The translations under genes were made by a program, and so were the position numbers. A stretch of DNA of 8,045 bases from Brachybacterium sp. (GTDB taxonomy: Bacteria > Actinomycetota > Actinomycetes > Actinomycetales > Dermabacteraceae), in contig DAHVRS010000194.1 in the NCBI GenBank assembly GCA_027322375.1, positions 1 through 8,045 of the forward strand, given 5' to 3'. Positions 1 through 7,873 of the stretch are shown here, one piece after another; position 1 is the stretch's first letter; every line of letters begins with the position of its first letter. The notes below the pieces were generated by a model. That model searched no databases. It was given only the letters and a program-made list of their open reading frames with translations, and had not been told where the DNA came from.

Positions 1-800
1 GTGGGGTTGCCGGCGTCGTCAGGGCCAGCGGGGGCATAGGCACCCACGTGCAGGACCCGCTCGAGGATGACGGCGAGCACGGTCGCGGCGACGATCGCGA
101 TGAGGATCGCGCCGGGCACCTTGCGGATCCACAGCACGAACATCAGCAGCAGGCCGACGACGAACACGAGGGTGGGCCAGCCGGTGAGGGAGCCGTCGTT
201 GCCCAGCTGCACCGGGGTGCCGGCTGCGGTGGTCACGAACTTCGCGTTGAACAGGCCGAGGAAGGCGATGAACAGTCCGATGCCGACGGCAATCGCGGTC
301 TTGAGGAACGGAGGGACCGCCGCGAAGACGGCCTTGCGGAAGCCGGTGAGGACGAGCGCGAGGATGAGAACGCCCTCGAGCAGCACCATGCCCATCGCCC
401 CGCCCCAGGTCATACCCGGCAATGACACGACGGAATAGGCGAGATAGGCGTTCAGGCCCAGGCCAGCGGCGAGGGCGAGAGGGAACTTCGCCCAGGCTCC
501 CATCACGAGGCTCAGGAGTCCCGCGATGAGGGCGGTGCCCGCGGCGACCGCGGGGAGGTTCGGCTCGGTGCCGCCGCCGAGGTACATCCCGGTCGAGTCC
601 GGGACGGTGCCGATGATCAGCGGGTTCAGCACCACGATGTAGCACATCGAGAAGAAGGTGACGAGGCCGCCGCGCACCTCGCGGGCGACGGTCGACCCGC
701 GTTCGCTGATGTGGAACCAGCGGTCCAGCGGGGAGAGGGGGCGGGTGGGGATGCTGCTCGCGGGGTCCGCGGCATCGGTGGAGGGATCAGCCTGCTGCAT
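1..800 (-). CDS. NCS2 family purine permease, AzgA/PbuG-like (3' end outside window)
   Basis: Integral membrane transporter of the nucleobase:cation symporter-2 family, most like the AzgA/PbuG branch that imports hypoxanthine, guanine or adenine. The reading frame is open from the ATG at 800 to the left edge, giving 266 complete residues; relatives are roughly 430-480, so the C-terminal part is missing. After a polar N-terminus (about 1-43) come hydrophobic segments near 44-64, 84-103, 106-125, 135-153, 166-184, 208-225 and 229-248. The segment AGLGLNAYLAY (112-122) corresponds to the GMGLNAFFAY-type motif of PbuG relatives, and GIGLFIAFLGLFNA (173-186) to the next conserved helix. No Shine-Dalgarno precedes the ATG; a -10-like TACGAT ends 7 bases before it, suggesting a leaderless message. 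It lies 80 bases after nagB with a hairpin between, so it may be its own unit. Family is sure from motifs; the exact base transported is not visible. Confidence 0.88.
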   Translation of the reverse strand, partial: MQQADPSTDAADPASSIPTRPLSPLDRWFHISERGSTVAREVRGGLVTFFSMCYIVVLNPLIIGTVPDSTGMYLGGGTEPNLPAVAAGTALIAGLLSLVMGAWAKFPLALAAGLGLNAYLAYSVVSLPGMTWGGAMGMVLLEGVLILALVLTGFRKAVFAAVPPFLKTAIAVGIGLFIAFLGLFNAKFVTTAAGTPVQLGNDGSLTGWPTLVFVVGLLLMFVLWIRKVPGAILIAIVAATVLAVILERVLHVGAYAPAGPDDAGNP

Positions 801-807
801 GAGGGCG

Positions 808-813
808 ATCGTA
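808..813 (-). promoter_or_regulatory. Candidate -10 element for a leaderless permease mRNA
   Basis: On the minus strand TACGAT is followed by seven bases (CGCCCTC) and then the ATG at 800. It fits TANNNT, and the spacing would put the first transcribed base on or next to the start codon. No convincing -35 is seen; the closest is a GGAC-containing stretch about 19 bases upstream. No AGGAGG-like sequence lies in the usual window before the ATG, which is why a leaderless start is preferred. Inferred from sequence only. Confidence 0.45.
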
Positions 814-836
814 TCGGGCCGCGGGGTGCCGCCGTC

Positions 837-861
837 CGGCCAGGAGCGTCCTTCCCGGCCG
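837..861 (-). terminator. Stem-loop after nagB, possible terminator
   Basis: CGGCC at 837-841 pairs with GGCCG at 857-861, and GGA at 843-845 pairs with TCC at 853-855, leaving a 7-base loop. The pair at 842/856 is a G-U wobble only in a minus-strand transcript, giving a 9-bp stem in the direction of nagB transcription. It starts about 20 bases past the nagB stop. No U-tract follows, so it could end transcription weakly, protect the 3' end, or be incidental. Confidence 0.4.
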
Positions 862-880
862 TGACGACGTGCGATGCCTC

Positions 881-1675
881 TCAGCGGGCGTTGCCGCGCT
901 CGATGATGCGCAGGGTGCGGGCGTGACGGTAGTCCTCGGACAGCTCGAGGCCGGAGGCCGCGGCCTCGTCGACGACGACGGTGACGTCCTGGTGCATCTG
1001 CAGCACGGTCGCGGGCCAGCGAGCGCTGATACCGCCCTCGACGAGCTGGGCGACGGCCGCCGCCTTGTTCTCACCCGTCGCGGTGAGCACGATGCGGCGC
1101 GCCTCGAGAATGGTGCCGAGTCCCTGGCTGAGGGCCCGCTGCGGGACCTCTTCAGGGCTGTCGAAGTAGCGGGAGTTGTCCGCGATCGTGGAGCGGGTCA
1201 GGCCCACCACGCGGGTGCGGGAGCCCAGCGAGCTGCCGGGCTCGTTGAAGGCGATGTGGCCGTTGGAGCCGATGCCGAGGATCTGGAGATCCACTCCCCC
1301 GGCCTCGCGGATCCGCTCGTCGTAGGCACGCGCCTCGGCGACGGGGTCCTCGGCGGTGCCGCGCGGGGACTGCACCGCGGACTCCGGCAGATCGATGTGG
1401 TCGATGAAGTTCTCGCGGATGAAGCGGTGGTAGCTCTGCTCGTGCTCATCCGGCAGGCCCACGTACTCATCCAGCAGGAACGCGCGTGCGGAGGCGAAGC
1501 TCAGCCCCTCCTCGCGATGGCGACGGATGAGCTCGGCGTAGGCCGGCAGCGGGGAGGAGCCGGTGGCGAGGCCGAGGACCGCACCCTGCTCGCCCGCTCC
1601 GCGCAGGACCTCCTCGAAGAGGTCGGCGACGACGATGCCACCCGTCTCAGCGCTGTCGACGATATGGATCTCCAT
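881..1675 (-). CDS. nagB: Glucosamine-6-phosphate deaminase
   Basis: Cytoplasmic enzyme converting glucosamine 6-phosphate to fructose 6-phosphate and ammonia, the step that feeds amino-sugar (GlcNAc, chitin or wall) breakdown into glycolysis. The 264 residues match the family length (E. coli about 266). Motifs in order: LATGSSPL (36-43, phosphate loop), LLDEYVGL (67-74) with catalytic Asp69, and GIGSNGHIAFNEPG (134-147) with His140 and Glu145. The position equivalent to E. coli Asp141 is Asn138, as in Bacillus NagB, so this is a family variant rather than damage. The ATG at 1675 is chosen because GGAGAAGG (1692-1685) sits 9 bases upstream and the protein then begins directly with the conserved MEIHIVD strand; a GTG at 1759 would add 28 unconserved residues. 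It lies alone between a 250-base upstream gap and the permease gene. Confidence 0.96.
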   Translation of the reverse strand: MEIHIVDSAETGGIVVADLFEEVLRGAGEQGAVLGLATGSSPLPAYAELIRRHREEGLSFASARAFLLDEYVGLPDEHEQSYHRFIRENFIDHIDLPESAVQSPRGTAEDPVAEARAYDERIREAGGVDLQILGIGSNGHIAFNEPGSSLGSRTRVVGLTRSTIADNSRYFDSPEEVPQRALSQGLGTILEARRIVLTATGENKAAAVAQLVEGGISARWPATVLQMHQDVTVVVDEAAASGLELSEDYRHARTLRIIERGNAR

Positions 1676-1756
1676 GGGTCCTGCCCTTCTCCGCCCCAGC
1701 CCCGGCGCGGGGTTCATCGGTGCACTGTGGTGCTCATTGATGCTCGTCTGCTGACT

Positions 1757-1792
1757 CACCCGAGCTTACTCGGTCATCAGACGTCTCGGGTG
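1757..1792 (-). promoter_or_regulatory. Nested inverted repeats upstream of nagB, candidate operator or leader hairpin
   Basis: CACCCGAG at 1757-1764 has a perfect 8-base inverted copy, CTCGGGTG, at 1785-1792. Between them CTCGG at 1769-1773 can also pair with CCGAG at 1760-1764 across a 4-base loop, so two mutually exclusive hairpins are possible. AGACGTCT (1779-1786) is itself an 8-base palindrome. A -10-like TAAGCT (minus strand, 1768-1763) lies inside the element, which would make it an operator over the nagB promoter, but no good -35 is present. It sits about 82-117 bases upstream of the nagB ATG. It does not match the GntR/DasR consensus I know. Function is inferred. Confidence 0.35.
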
Positions 1793-1839
1793 CAGGTGGA
1801 GGTACTGCCCTGCGCCCAATTGCACCCTCCTGCGCGCGG

Positions 1840-1873
1840 CGACGCCGCCGTCCCTGACGGGGCGGCGGCGTCG
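1840..1873 (-). terminator. Strong GC-rich hairpin downstream of ndh
   Basis: An 11-bp perfect outer stem pairs 1840-1850 (CGACGCCGCCG) with 1863-1873. After one mismatch in the minus-strand transcript (1851/1862), three further pairs (1852-1854 with 1859-1861) close a 4-base loop. It lies about 53 bases past the ndh stop and is the most stable hairpin in the window. No T-run follows on the minus strand, so it resembles the U-less terminators or RNA-stabilising hairpins common in high-GC actinobacteria. It is the third of three hairpins after ndh. Confidence 0.55.
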
Positions 1874-1881
1874 GCGGCTGC

Positions 1882-1895
1882 GGGGCGCGAGCCCC
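1882..1895 (-). terminator. Second small hairpin downstream of ndh
   Basis: GGGGC at 1882-1886 pairs perfectly with GCCCC at 1891-1895 across a 4-base loop. It is the middle member of a three-hairpin array between the ndh stop and nagB. Too short on its own to be called a terminator with confidence; its position between two other hairpins is what makes it worth listing. Confidence 0.3.
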
Positions 1896-1901
1896 TCTCC
1901 A

Positions 1902-1920
1902 CTGCGCCTGGTCAGCGCAG
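1902..1920 (-). terminator. First hairpin downstream of ndh
   Basis: CTGCGC at 1902-1907 pairs perfectly with GCGCAG at 1915-1920 across a 7-base loop. It begins 5 bases after the ndh TGA (1928-1926), so a minus-strand transcript would fold it immediately after the coding region. No U-tract follows. Part of the three-hairpin array 1840-1920. Confidence 0.4.
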
Positions 1921-1925
1921 CAGCG

Positions 1926-3299
1926 TCACTTCTTCTTGCCGGAGTTCGCGGCGTACTCGAACGTGGCGCGCGGGGTCTCGGACTGCGGGATCCCGATGAT
2001 GTCGCGGCGACCGACGAGCGTGCCCACCCAGCCGGCGACGACGGAGACCTTACGACCCAGCGTCGGCATCGCGTACAGGTGGTACGAGCGCGCCATCGCC
2101 CAGGCCGGGAGGCCGCGGATGTCGAGCTCCTTGTCGCCGAGCATCAGGCGGCCGACGCCCTTGTACATGCCCAGGGTCGCGAAGACGCCGAGGTTCTTGT
2201 GGTAGTAGTCCACCAGCGGACGGCCCTGGACGGAGCGCGCGATGTTGTCCGCGAGGCGCTTGGCCTGACGCACCGCGTGCTGGGCGTTCGGCGGACAGAA
2301 CTTGCCCTCGCCCGAGGCGAGGTCCGGCACGGCCGCGCAGTCGCCAGCGGCGAACACGTTGTCCAGCGGGCCCTCGGCGCCGTTGACGCGCAGGTCCGCG
2401 AGGGCCTCGAGCTTGCCCATGAGCGGGCCGCGCTCGGTGACGACGGGGAGGTCGGAGGCCTCGGAGTCGGAGAGGACCGGGGCGGGCTTGACGCCGGCGT
2501 TCCAGACCAGCAGGCCGGTCTCGAACTCGTCGCCGTCGCTGGTCTTGATGACGCCGTTCTCCGCGGAGTTCAGGAAGGTCTCGAGCTTGACCTCGATGCC
2601 GCGCTCGCGCAGCTGGTCCAGCACGTAGGCGCGCTGCTCCTCGGTGAGCTCGGGGAAGATGAAGGGCGCACCGTCGACGAGCACGAAACGGATGTCCGAG
2701 GAGTGCAGGTCGGGGTAGTAGCGCAGGGCGTCGCGGACCATGTCCTCGGTCTCGGCGACCGCCTCGCCGCCGGCGAAGCCGCCGCCGATGAAGGTGAAGG
2801 TGAGCAGGCGCTTGCGGGCCGCGGGATCCTTGGTGGTCGCGGCCTCGGCGAGGTTGGCGAGGATGCGGTCACGCACCGCGATCGCCTCCTCGACCTGCTT
2901 GAAGCCGATCGCGTTCTCCGCGAGGCCGGGGATGGGCAGCAGGCGCGGCACCGCGCCGAGGCCCACCACGAGGTAGTCGTAGGCGATCTCGAGCTTCTCA
3001 TCGTCCCCGAGGTCCACCACGACAGTGTTGTCGGCGCTGCGGATCTCCGCGACCGAGCCGGTGACGACCTTGGTGCCGTGGAGGATCTTGCGCAGGGGCG
3101 CGAGGACGTTGCGCGGGTCGATGCTGCCGGCGCCGACCTCGGGCAGGAAGGGCGCGTACGTCATGTACGGGCGCGGGTCGACGACGGTGATCGCGACCTC
3201 CGCACCGAGGGTCTTGCGCAGCTCGGACGCGGTCGTCAGACCGACGGAACCGCCGCCGAGGATCAGAACATGGGGCTTGCCGCCGAAAGTATTGGTCAT
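1926..3299 (-). CDS. ndh: Type II NADH dehydrogenase-like NAD(P)/FAD oxidoreductase
   Basis: Single-subunit flavoprotein that most likely oxidises NADH and passes electrons to menaquinone at the inner face of the membrane, without pumping protons. The 457 residues carry the expected two-dinucleotide layout: an FAD-binding strand-turn with LGGGSVG (14-20), the segment DPRPYMTYAPFLPE (41-54) typical of actinobacterial NDH relatives, an NADH-binding GGGFAGGE (172-179), the second FAD motif FAAGDCAAVPD (316-326), and PPNAQHAVRQ (336-345). The C-terminal part (about 395-435) is amphipathic or hydrophobic, fitting monotopic membrane attachment, and the protein ends in a Lys-rich tail (GKKK). The ATG at 3299 is preferred to one at 3371 because the Rossmann fold begins right after it and a -10-like CATACT ends 8 bases before it; the extra 24 residues are not family-like. 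No Shine-Dalgarno is visible. Quinone specificity, or a different acceptor, cannot be read from sequence. Confidence 0.9.
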   Translation of the reverse strand: MTNTFGGKPHVLILGGGSVGLTTASELRKTLGAEVAITVVDPRPYMTYAPFLPEVGAGSIDPRNVLAPLRKILHGTKVVTGSVAEIRSADNTVVVDLGDDEKLEIAYDYLVVGLGAVPRLLPIPGLAENAIGFKQVEEAIAVRDRILANLAEAATTKDPAARKRLLTFTFIGGGFAGGEAVAETEDMVRDALRYYPDLHSSDIRFVLVDGAPFIFPELTEEQRAYVLDQLRERGIEVKLETFLNSAENGVIKTSDGDEFETGLLVWNAGVKPAPVLSDSEASDLPVVTERGPLMGKLEALADLRVNGAEGPLDNVFAAGDCAAVPDLASGEGKFCPPNAQHAVRQAKRLADNIARSVQGRPLVDYYHKNLGVFATLGMYKGVGRLMLGDKELDIRGLPAWAMARSYHLYAMPTLGRKVSVVAGWVGTLVGRRDIIGIPQSETPRATFEYAANSGKKK

Positions 3300-3307
3300 G
3301 GACCCAG

Positions 3308-3313
3308 AGTATG
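3308..3313 (-). promoter_or_regulatory. Candidate -10 element for ndh, leaderless spacing
   Basis: On the minus strand CATACT (4 of 6 matches to TATAAT) is followed by eight bases (CTGGGTCC) and the ATG at 3299. A -35-like TTGTCT lies 15 bases upstream, a short spacer. Transcription would begin at or just before the start codon. The absence of a purine-rich ribosome site supports this reading. Confidence 0.45.
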
Positions 3314-3332
3314 ACCGTAGCGGCTCTGAGAC

Positions 3333-3358
3333 AAAAAGGTGAGACGAACGTGGACACC
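3333..3358 (-). terminator. Weak stem followed by a T-run after the ppx gene
   Basis: In the minus-strand transcript GGTG (3358-3355) can pair with CACC (3341-3338), followed directly by five T (3337-3333), the only such run in the window. The stem is only 4 bp with possible partial pairing inside, so this is weak as an intrinsic terminator. The T-run also overlaps the region where the ndh -35 would lie, and may simply belong to that promoter. The rest of the 3300-3456 gap holds the direct repeat at 3417-3463 and nothing else I can support. Confidence 0.25.
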
Positions 3359-3416
3359 CGCCCGGGCCCAACGTCCCGGACCGGCCCGCGCGAGAGACCG
3401 GATGATGCCCATCGAC

Positions 3417-3463
3417 GCTGGTCAGGACCGGTCAGGCGCGAACTGAGCGGGGCTGGTCAGGAC
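3417..3463. repeat. 12-bp direct repeat at the 3' end of the ppx gene
   Basis: GCTGGTCAGGAC occurs at 3417-3428 and again at 3452-3463, a period of 35 bases. A partial third copy, GGTCAGG, lies at 3430-3436. The right copy overlaps the Ppx stop codon (3459-3457). The core CTGGTCAG also occurs at 1908-1915 in the loop of the first hairpin after ndh. This may be a small tandem duplication of the gene end or a recurring 3'-end element. Confidence 0.5.
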
Positions 3464-4410
3464 ACCTGGTCCAGGAGATCCAGTGCGATCCCGTCGAGGA
3501 TGTCGTGCTCGCTGGTGCGGGTCGAGGTGATCCCCGCGGCCGCCGCGATGCGCTCCACGATCCGGGCCCAGATCAGGGCACCGGCGCCTATCACATCGAG
3601 CCGTCCGGGGTGGATGACCTGGTGACCTGCCCGTTCCTCGCGGGTCTCGGCCAGCAGGGCGCGGCAGGTGGCGAGGACCTGCTCGACCTCGAGCCGCGCG
3701 CCGTGGGTCACGTCGGGACGGTAGTCCCGAATTCCGCTCGCGACCGCCGTGACAGTGGTCACGGTCCCGGCGACGCCGACGAGCACGGCGGGGCGCTCGA
3801 GCGGGACCTCGGCCGCGGCGCGGTCCAGCATCGCGTCGACATCCGCGAGGGCCCCGGCGATCTCGGCGTCCGTGGGCGGGTCGGAGAGGAGATGGCGCTC
3901 GGTGAGGCGCACGGAGCCGATGTCGAGGCTGATGCGGTGAGTGGGGGTCTCCTCCCCCAGCACGAGCTCGGTGGAGCCGCCACCGATGTCGACGACGAGG
4001 CGCGGCCCGTCGGGCAGGTCCGCGATCGTGCTCACCGCGCCGCGGAAGGAGAGCGCGGCCTCCTCCTGCCCGGTGATGACCTCGGGGGTCACGCCGAGGA
4101 TCTCGCGGATCCCGTCGATGAAGACGTCCCGGTTCGCGGCGTCGCGGGTGGCGGAGGTGGCCACGAAGCGGATGTCGCGGGGATCCACGCCGTGGCGGTC
4201 CACGAGCTCGCGATAGCCGCGCGCGGCCTCGAGGGTGCGCTCGACGGCGACGGGGTCGAAGCGTCCGGTGCGGTCCACCCCGAGCCCGAGGCGGACCATC
4301 TCCAGGCGTCGCTCGAGATCGACGAGGGTCCCGGTCGCCTCATCACGGCGGGCGATGAGCAGACGGATCGAGTTCGTGCCGCAGTCGATCGCGGCGACGG
4401 GTGCGCTCAT
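3457..4410 (-). CDS. Ppx/GppA family phosphatase (exopolyphosphatase or pppGpp phosphatase)
   Basis: Member of the ASKHA-fold Ppx/GppA family, which removes terminal phosphates from polyphosphate and/or converts pppGpp to ppGpp in the cytoplasm. At 317 residues it is the short actinobacterial form lacking the C-terminal HD-like domain of E. coli Ppx. Motifs in order: DCGTNSIRLL (9-18, phosphate loop 1), ATSATRDAANR (84-94), GQEEAALSFRGA (114-125) with the expected catalytic glutamate in the QEE segment, VDIGGGSTEL (140-149, phosphate loop 2), SVRLTERHL (166-174), GVAGTVTTV (212-220) and SEHDILDGIA (300-309). The ATG at 4410 has a strong GGGAGGAG (4423-4416) five bases upstream and overlaps the stop of the DUF501 gene as ATGA, so it is translationally coupled; an upstream ATG at 4425 lacks this support. 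By position it corresponds to M. tuberculosis Rv1026. Substrate choice between polyphosphate and pppGpp is not readable here. Confidence 0.93.
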   Translation of the reverse strand: MSAPVAAIDCGTNSIRLLIARRDEATGTLVDLERRLEMVRLGLGVDRTGRFDPVAVERTLEAARGYRELVDRHGVDPRDIRFVATSATRDAANRDVFIDGIREILGVTPEVITGQEEAALSFRGAVSTIADLPDGPRLVVDIGGGSTELVLGEETPTHRISLDIGSVRLTERHLLSDPPTDAEIAGALADVDAMLDRAAAEVPLERPAVLVGVAGTVTTVTAVASGIRDYRPDVTHGARLEVEQVLATCRALLAETREERAGHQVIHPGRLDVIGAGALIWARIVERIAAAAGITSTRTSEHDILDGIALDLLDQVS

Positions 4411-4973
4411 CGAGACTCCTCCCATGCTGCCTCGCCCGCAACCTCGTCATCGCTGCAGCGGCACACCAGCTCGCCATCGGGGCCGGCGCCCTCGATCATC
4501 GCGAGGACCTCGTCGGCCACGGGGTTCACACCGGCGCCCTCGGCGAGGGCCTGCCCGGCGAGGGCGTGGAGGCACTTCACGCGCGTCGGCATGCCGCCGG
4601 CGCTCACGTGGCGCACCTCCTCGGCATCGCCCACCTCCGCGCGGCGTGCGAGATAGCGCTCGTGCGCGCCGCGGTAGGCGGCGGCGAGGGGCTCGTCGGC
4701 GGCGAGGCGCACGGTGAGCTCGGCCATGAGGCCGGTCGCCTCGAGGCGGGAGAGTTCGAGGGTGAGCCAGGGCAGGGTGAGGTACAGCGAGGTCGGGAAG
4801 GGGGTCCCGTCCTCGAGGCGGGGCGCGGTGCGCACCACGGCGGGGCGGCCGCAGCCGCAGCGCCGCGCGATGGAGACGACGCCGCGCATGTCGCGGCCGA
4901 GCTGACCGCGCATGACGGCGAGGTCGTCCTCGGTCGCGGGAGTCTCATGGGGAAGGGGGGCCAAAGCGGTCAC
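4407..4973 (-). CDS. DUF501 domain-containing protein
   Basis: Protein of unknown biochemical function, 188 residues from the GTG start at 4973, belonging by sequence and gene order to the actinobacterial DUF501 family (M. tuberculosis Rv1025 position). No signal peptide or membrane segment is seen, so it is probably cytoplasmic. Visible features: an RRCGCGRP segment with Cys39 and Cys41, DGTPFPTSLYLT (55-66), GLMAEL (81-86), MPTRVKCLHALAG (128-140) with Cys134 and His136, and a C-terminal CRC pair (171, 173). The paired Cys/His residues could bind a metal or form a redox site; this is inference. The GTG is chosen because it overlaps the preceding stop as GTGA, with AGGA six bases upstream; the next in-frame ATG (codon 21) would cut into the family region. 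Its own stop overlaps the Ppx start (ATGA), so the three genes form one coupled unit linking division and phosphate/ppGpp metabolism by position only. Confidence 0.88.
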   Translation of the reverse strand: MTALAPLPHETPATEDDLAVMRGQLGRDMRGVVSIARRCGCGRPAVVRTAPRLEDGTPFPTSLYLTLPWLTLELSRLEATGLMAELTVRLAADEPLAAAYRGAHERYLARRAEVGDAEEVRHVSAGGMPTRVKCLHALAGQALAEGAGVNPVADEVLAMIEGAGPDGELVCRCSDDEVAGEAAWEESR

Positions 4974-5671
4974 TTCGCGTCCTGATCGCTGGTGTCGGCG
5001 GGGTCCTGCTCGGAGACGTCGTCTCCGGTGGATCCGGTCTCGTCGGGGATGTCCTCGGGGGTGAGGCGGCTGGCGCCCTCCACGCTCTCCCAGAGCACGG
5101 AGAACCATTCGCCCCGGGCCGCGGCCTCCTGGGCCTGCTGCGCCTCGGTGAGGGGCACGTCGCGGCCGGAGGTGTCGGTGAGGCGGTACTGGGTCTCGCC
5201 CGGCATCGCGAAGAGCAGCCTTTCGCGGGCCTGCGCCGCCACGTACGCGGGGTCCTCCCATCGCGCCACCTGGGCGCGCAGGTCCTCGACCTGCTGCTCC
5301 TGCTGGGAGACCTGGGTCTGCAGCTCTGAGAGCTTCTGGCGCTGGGCGACGTAGGAATTCACCGTCGGCACGAGCGCCGCGAGCGCCACCACGATGAGGG
5401 CGACGAGCGCGAGGGTGCGCCGGGTGATGGTGATGCCGGGGCCGTCCTCGACGGCCTCCGGTGCCGCGCCGGTGGCGGGGCGGGAGGCGAGGGCCGGTCC
5501 GCGGGAGCGGTCGGAGGTGCCGCTGCGGGCGGAGGTCCCGCCCCGATTCGAGGACCCGCCGCGACTGGTCGCGGCGGGTCGCGACGTCGGTCGCGCGCCG
5601 GGACGCCTGGCCCCGGACGCGGCGACCGGGCGCCTCGTCGTCCGCGGGGCGCCCGGTCGTCTGCTGCTCAT
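4970..5671 (-). CDS. Septum formation initiator protein, DivIC/FtsB type
   Basis: Bitopic inner-membrane division protein of the DivIC/FtsB family, which in other bacteria joins FtsL and FtsQ/DivIB at the septum and helps activate peptidoglycan synthesis. The 233-residue product has an unusually long Arg/Ser/Pro-rich cytoplasmic N-terminus (1-80), one membrane helix (about 86-106), a coiled coil rich in Gln, Glu and Leu (about 107-137), then the family signature WEDPAYVAAQARERL (138-152) ending in FAMPGE (154-159), and an acidic C-terminal tail (about 205-232). This topology matches M. tuberculosis Rv1024, also just after eno. The ATG at 5671 is the only plausible start: the purine-rich AGGAGGAGG upstream is 16 bases away, too far for normal pairing, whereas TAACCT lies 7 bases before the ATG. 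Its stop overlaps the DUF501 GTG. Low-complexity tails vary strongly among relatives. Confidence 0.92.
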   Translation of the reverse strand: MSSRRPGAPRTTRRPVAASGARRPGARPTSRPAATSRGGSSNRGGTSARSGTSDRSRGPALASRPATGAAPEAVEDGPGITITRRTLALVALIVVALAALVPTVNSYVAQRQKLSELQTQVSQQEQQVEDLRAQVARWEDPAYVAAQARERLLFAMPGETQYRLTDTSGRDVPLTEAQQAQEAAARGEWFSVLWESVEGASRLTPEDIPDETGSTGDDVSEQDPADTSDQDAK

Positions 5672-5677
5672 GGGGAT

Positions 5678-5691
5678 GAGGTTACAACCTC
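5678..5691. promoter_or_regulatory. Palindrome and -10-like hexamer before the septum gene
   Basis: On the minus strand GAGGTT-GT-AACCTC is a perfect 6-bp inverted repeat with a 2-base spacer. It overlaps both the distant AGGAGGAGG and a TAACCT hexamer (5684-5679) that ends 7 bases before the ATG at 5671. A weak -35 (CTGAGC, 3 of 6 matches) lies 16 bases upstream of the hexamer. A separate 10-base palindrome, TGAGCGCTCA (5696-5705), covers the eno stop. The simplest reading is an internal leaderless promoter for the division operon with a possible operator; an RNA hairpin is unlikely with a 2-base loop. Confidence 0.4.
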
Positions 5692-5702
5692 CTCCTGAGC
5701 GC

Positions 5703-7860
<2,158 letters not shown>

Positions 7861-7867
7861 GAGCCCG

Positions 7868-7873
7868 AGGTTA
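7868..7873 (-). promoter_or_regulatory. Candidate -10 element for a leaderless mazG mRNA
   Basis: On the minus strand TAACCT is followed by seven bases (CGGGCTC) and the GTG at 7860. The first three bases are the TAA stop of the upstream gene. The same GTAACCTC octamer lies at the identical distance before the septum gene at 5671. No -35 is evident and no ribosome site is present. It might instead be chance, with mazG translated by reinitiation after the upstream stop. Confidence 0.35.

Noticed and set aside
131..190. NagB or permease as part of a mobile element
   Set aside because: No transposase, integrase, terminal repeats, tRNA or change in base composition is seen around these genes.
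19..645. 208-codon minus-strand frame in the left part
   Set aside because: It is out of frame with the permease; its Arg/Pro/His-rich product is a typical off-frame translation, whereas the frame from 800 encodes clear membrane helices.
1676..1759. GTG at 1759 as nagB start
   Set aside because: Adds 28 residues with no family similarity and bypasses the well-placed GGAGAAGG before the ATG at 1675; the extra part overlaps the inverted-repeat element.
869..1999. 376-codon plus-strand frame opposite nagB
   Set aside because: Covers nagB and runs into the ndh 3' end in antisense; no family resemblance and no ribosome site.
2079..3314. 411-codon plus-strand frame opposite ndh
   Set aside because: Same GC-driven shadow pattern, biased composition, and wholly inside a well-supported flavoprotein gene.
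3362..3379. CCGGG/CCCGG stem as ppx terminator
   Set aside because: Only 5 bp with an 8-base loop in a very GC-rich gap; stems this short are expected by chance.
3505..4656. 383-codon plus-strand frame opposite ppx and DUF501
   Set aside because: Spans two coupled minus-strand genes in antisense with biased composition.
4974..5261. N-terminal extension of the DUF501 gene to 5261
   Set aside because: Would overlap most of the septum gene out of frame; the GTGA overlap at 4970-4973 gives a natural start.
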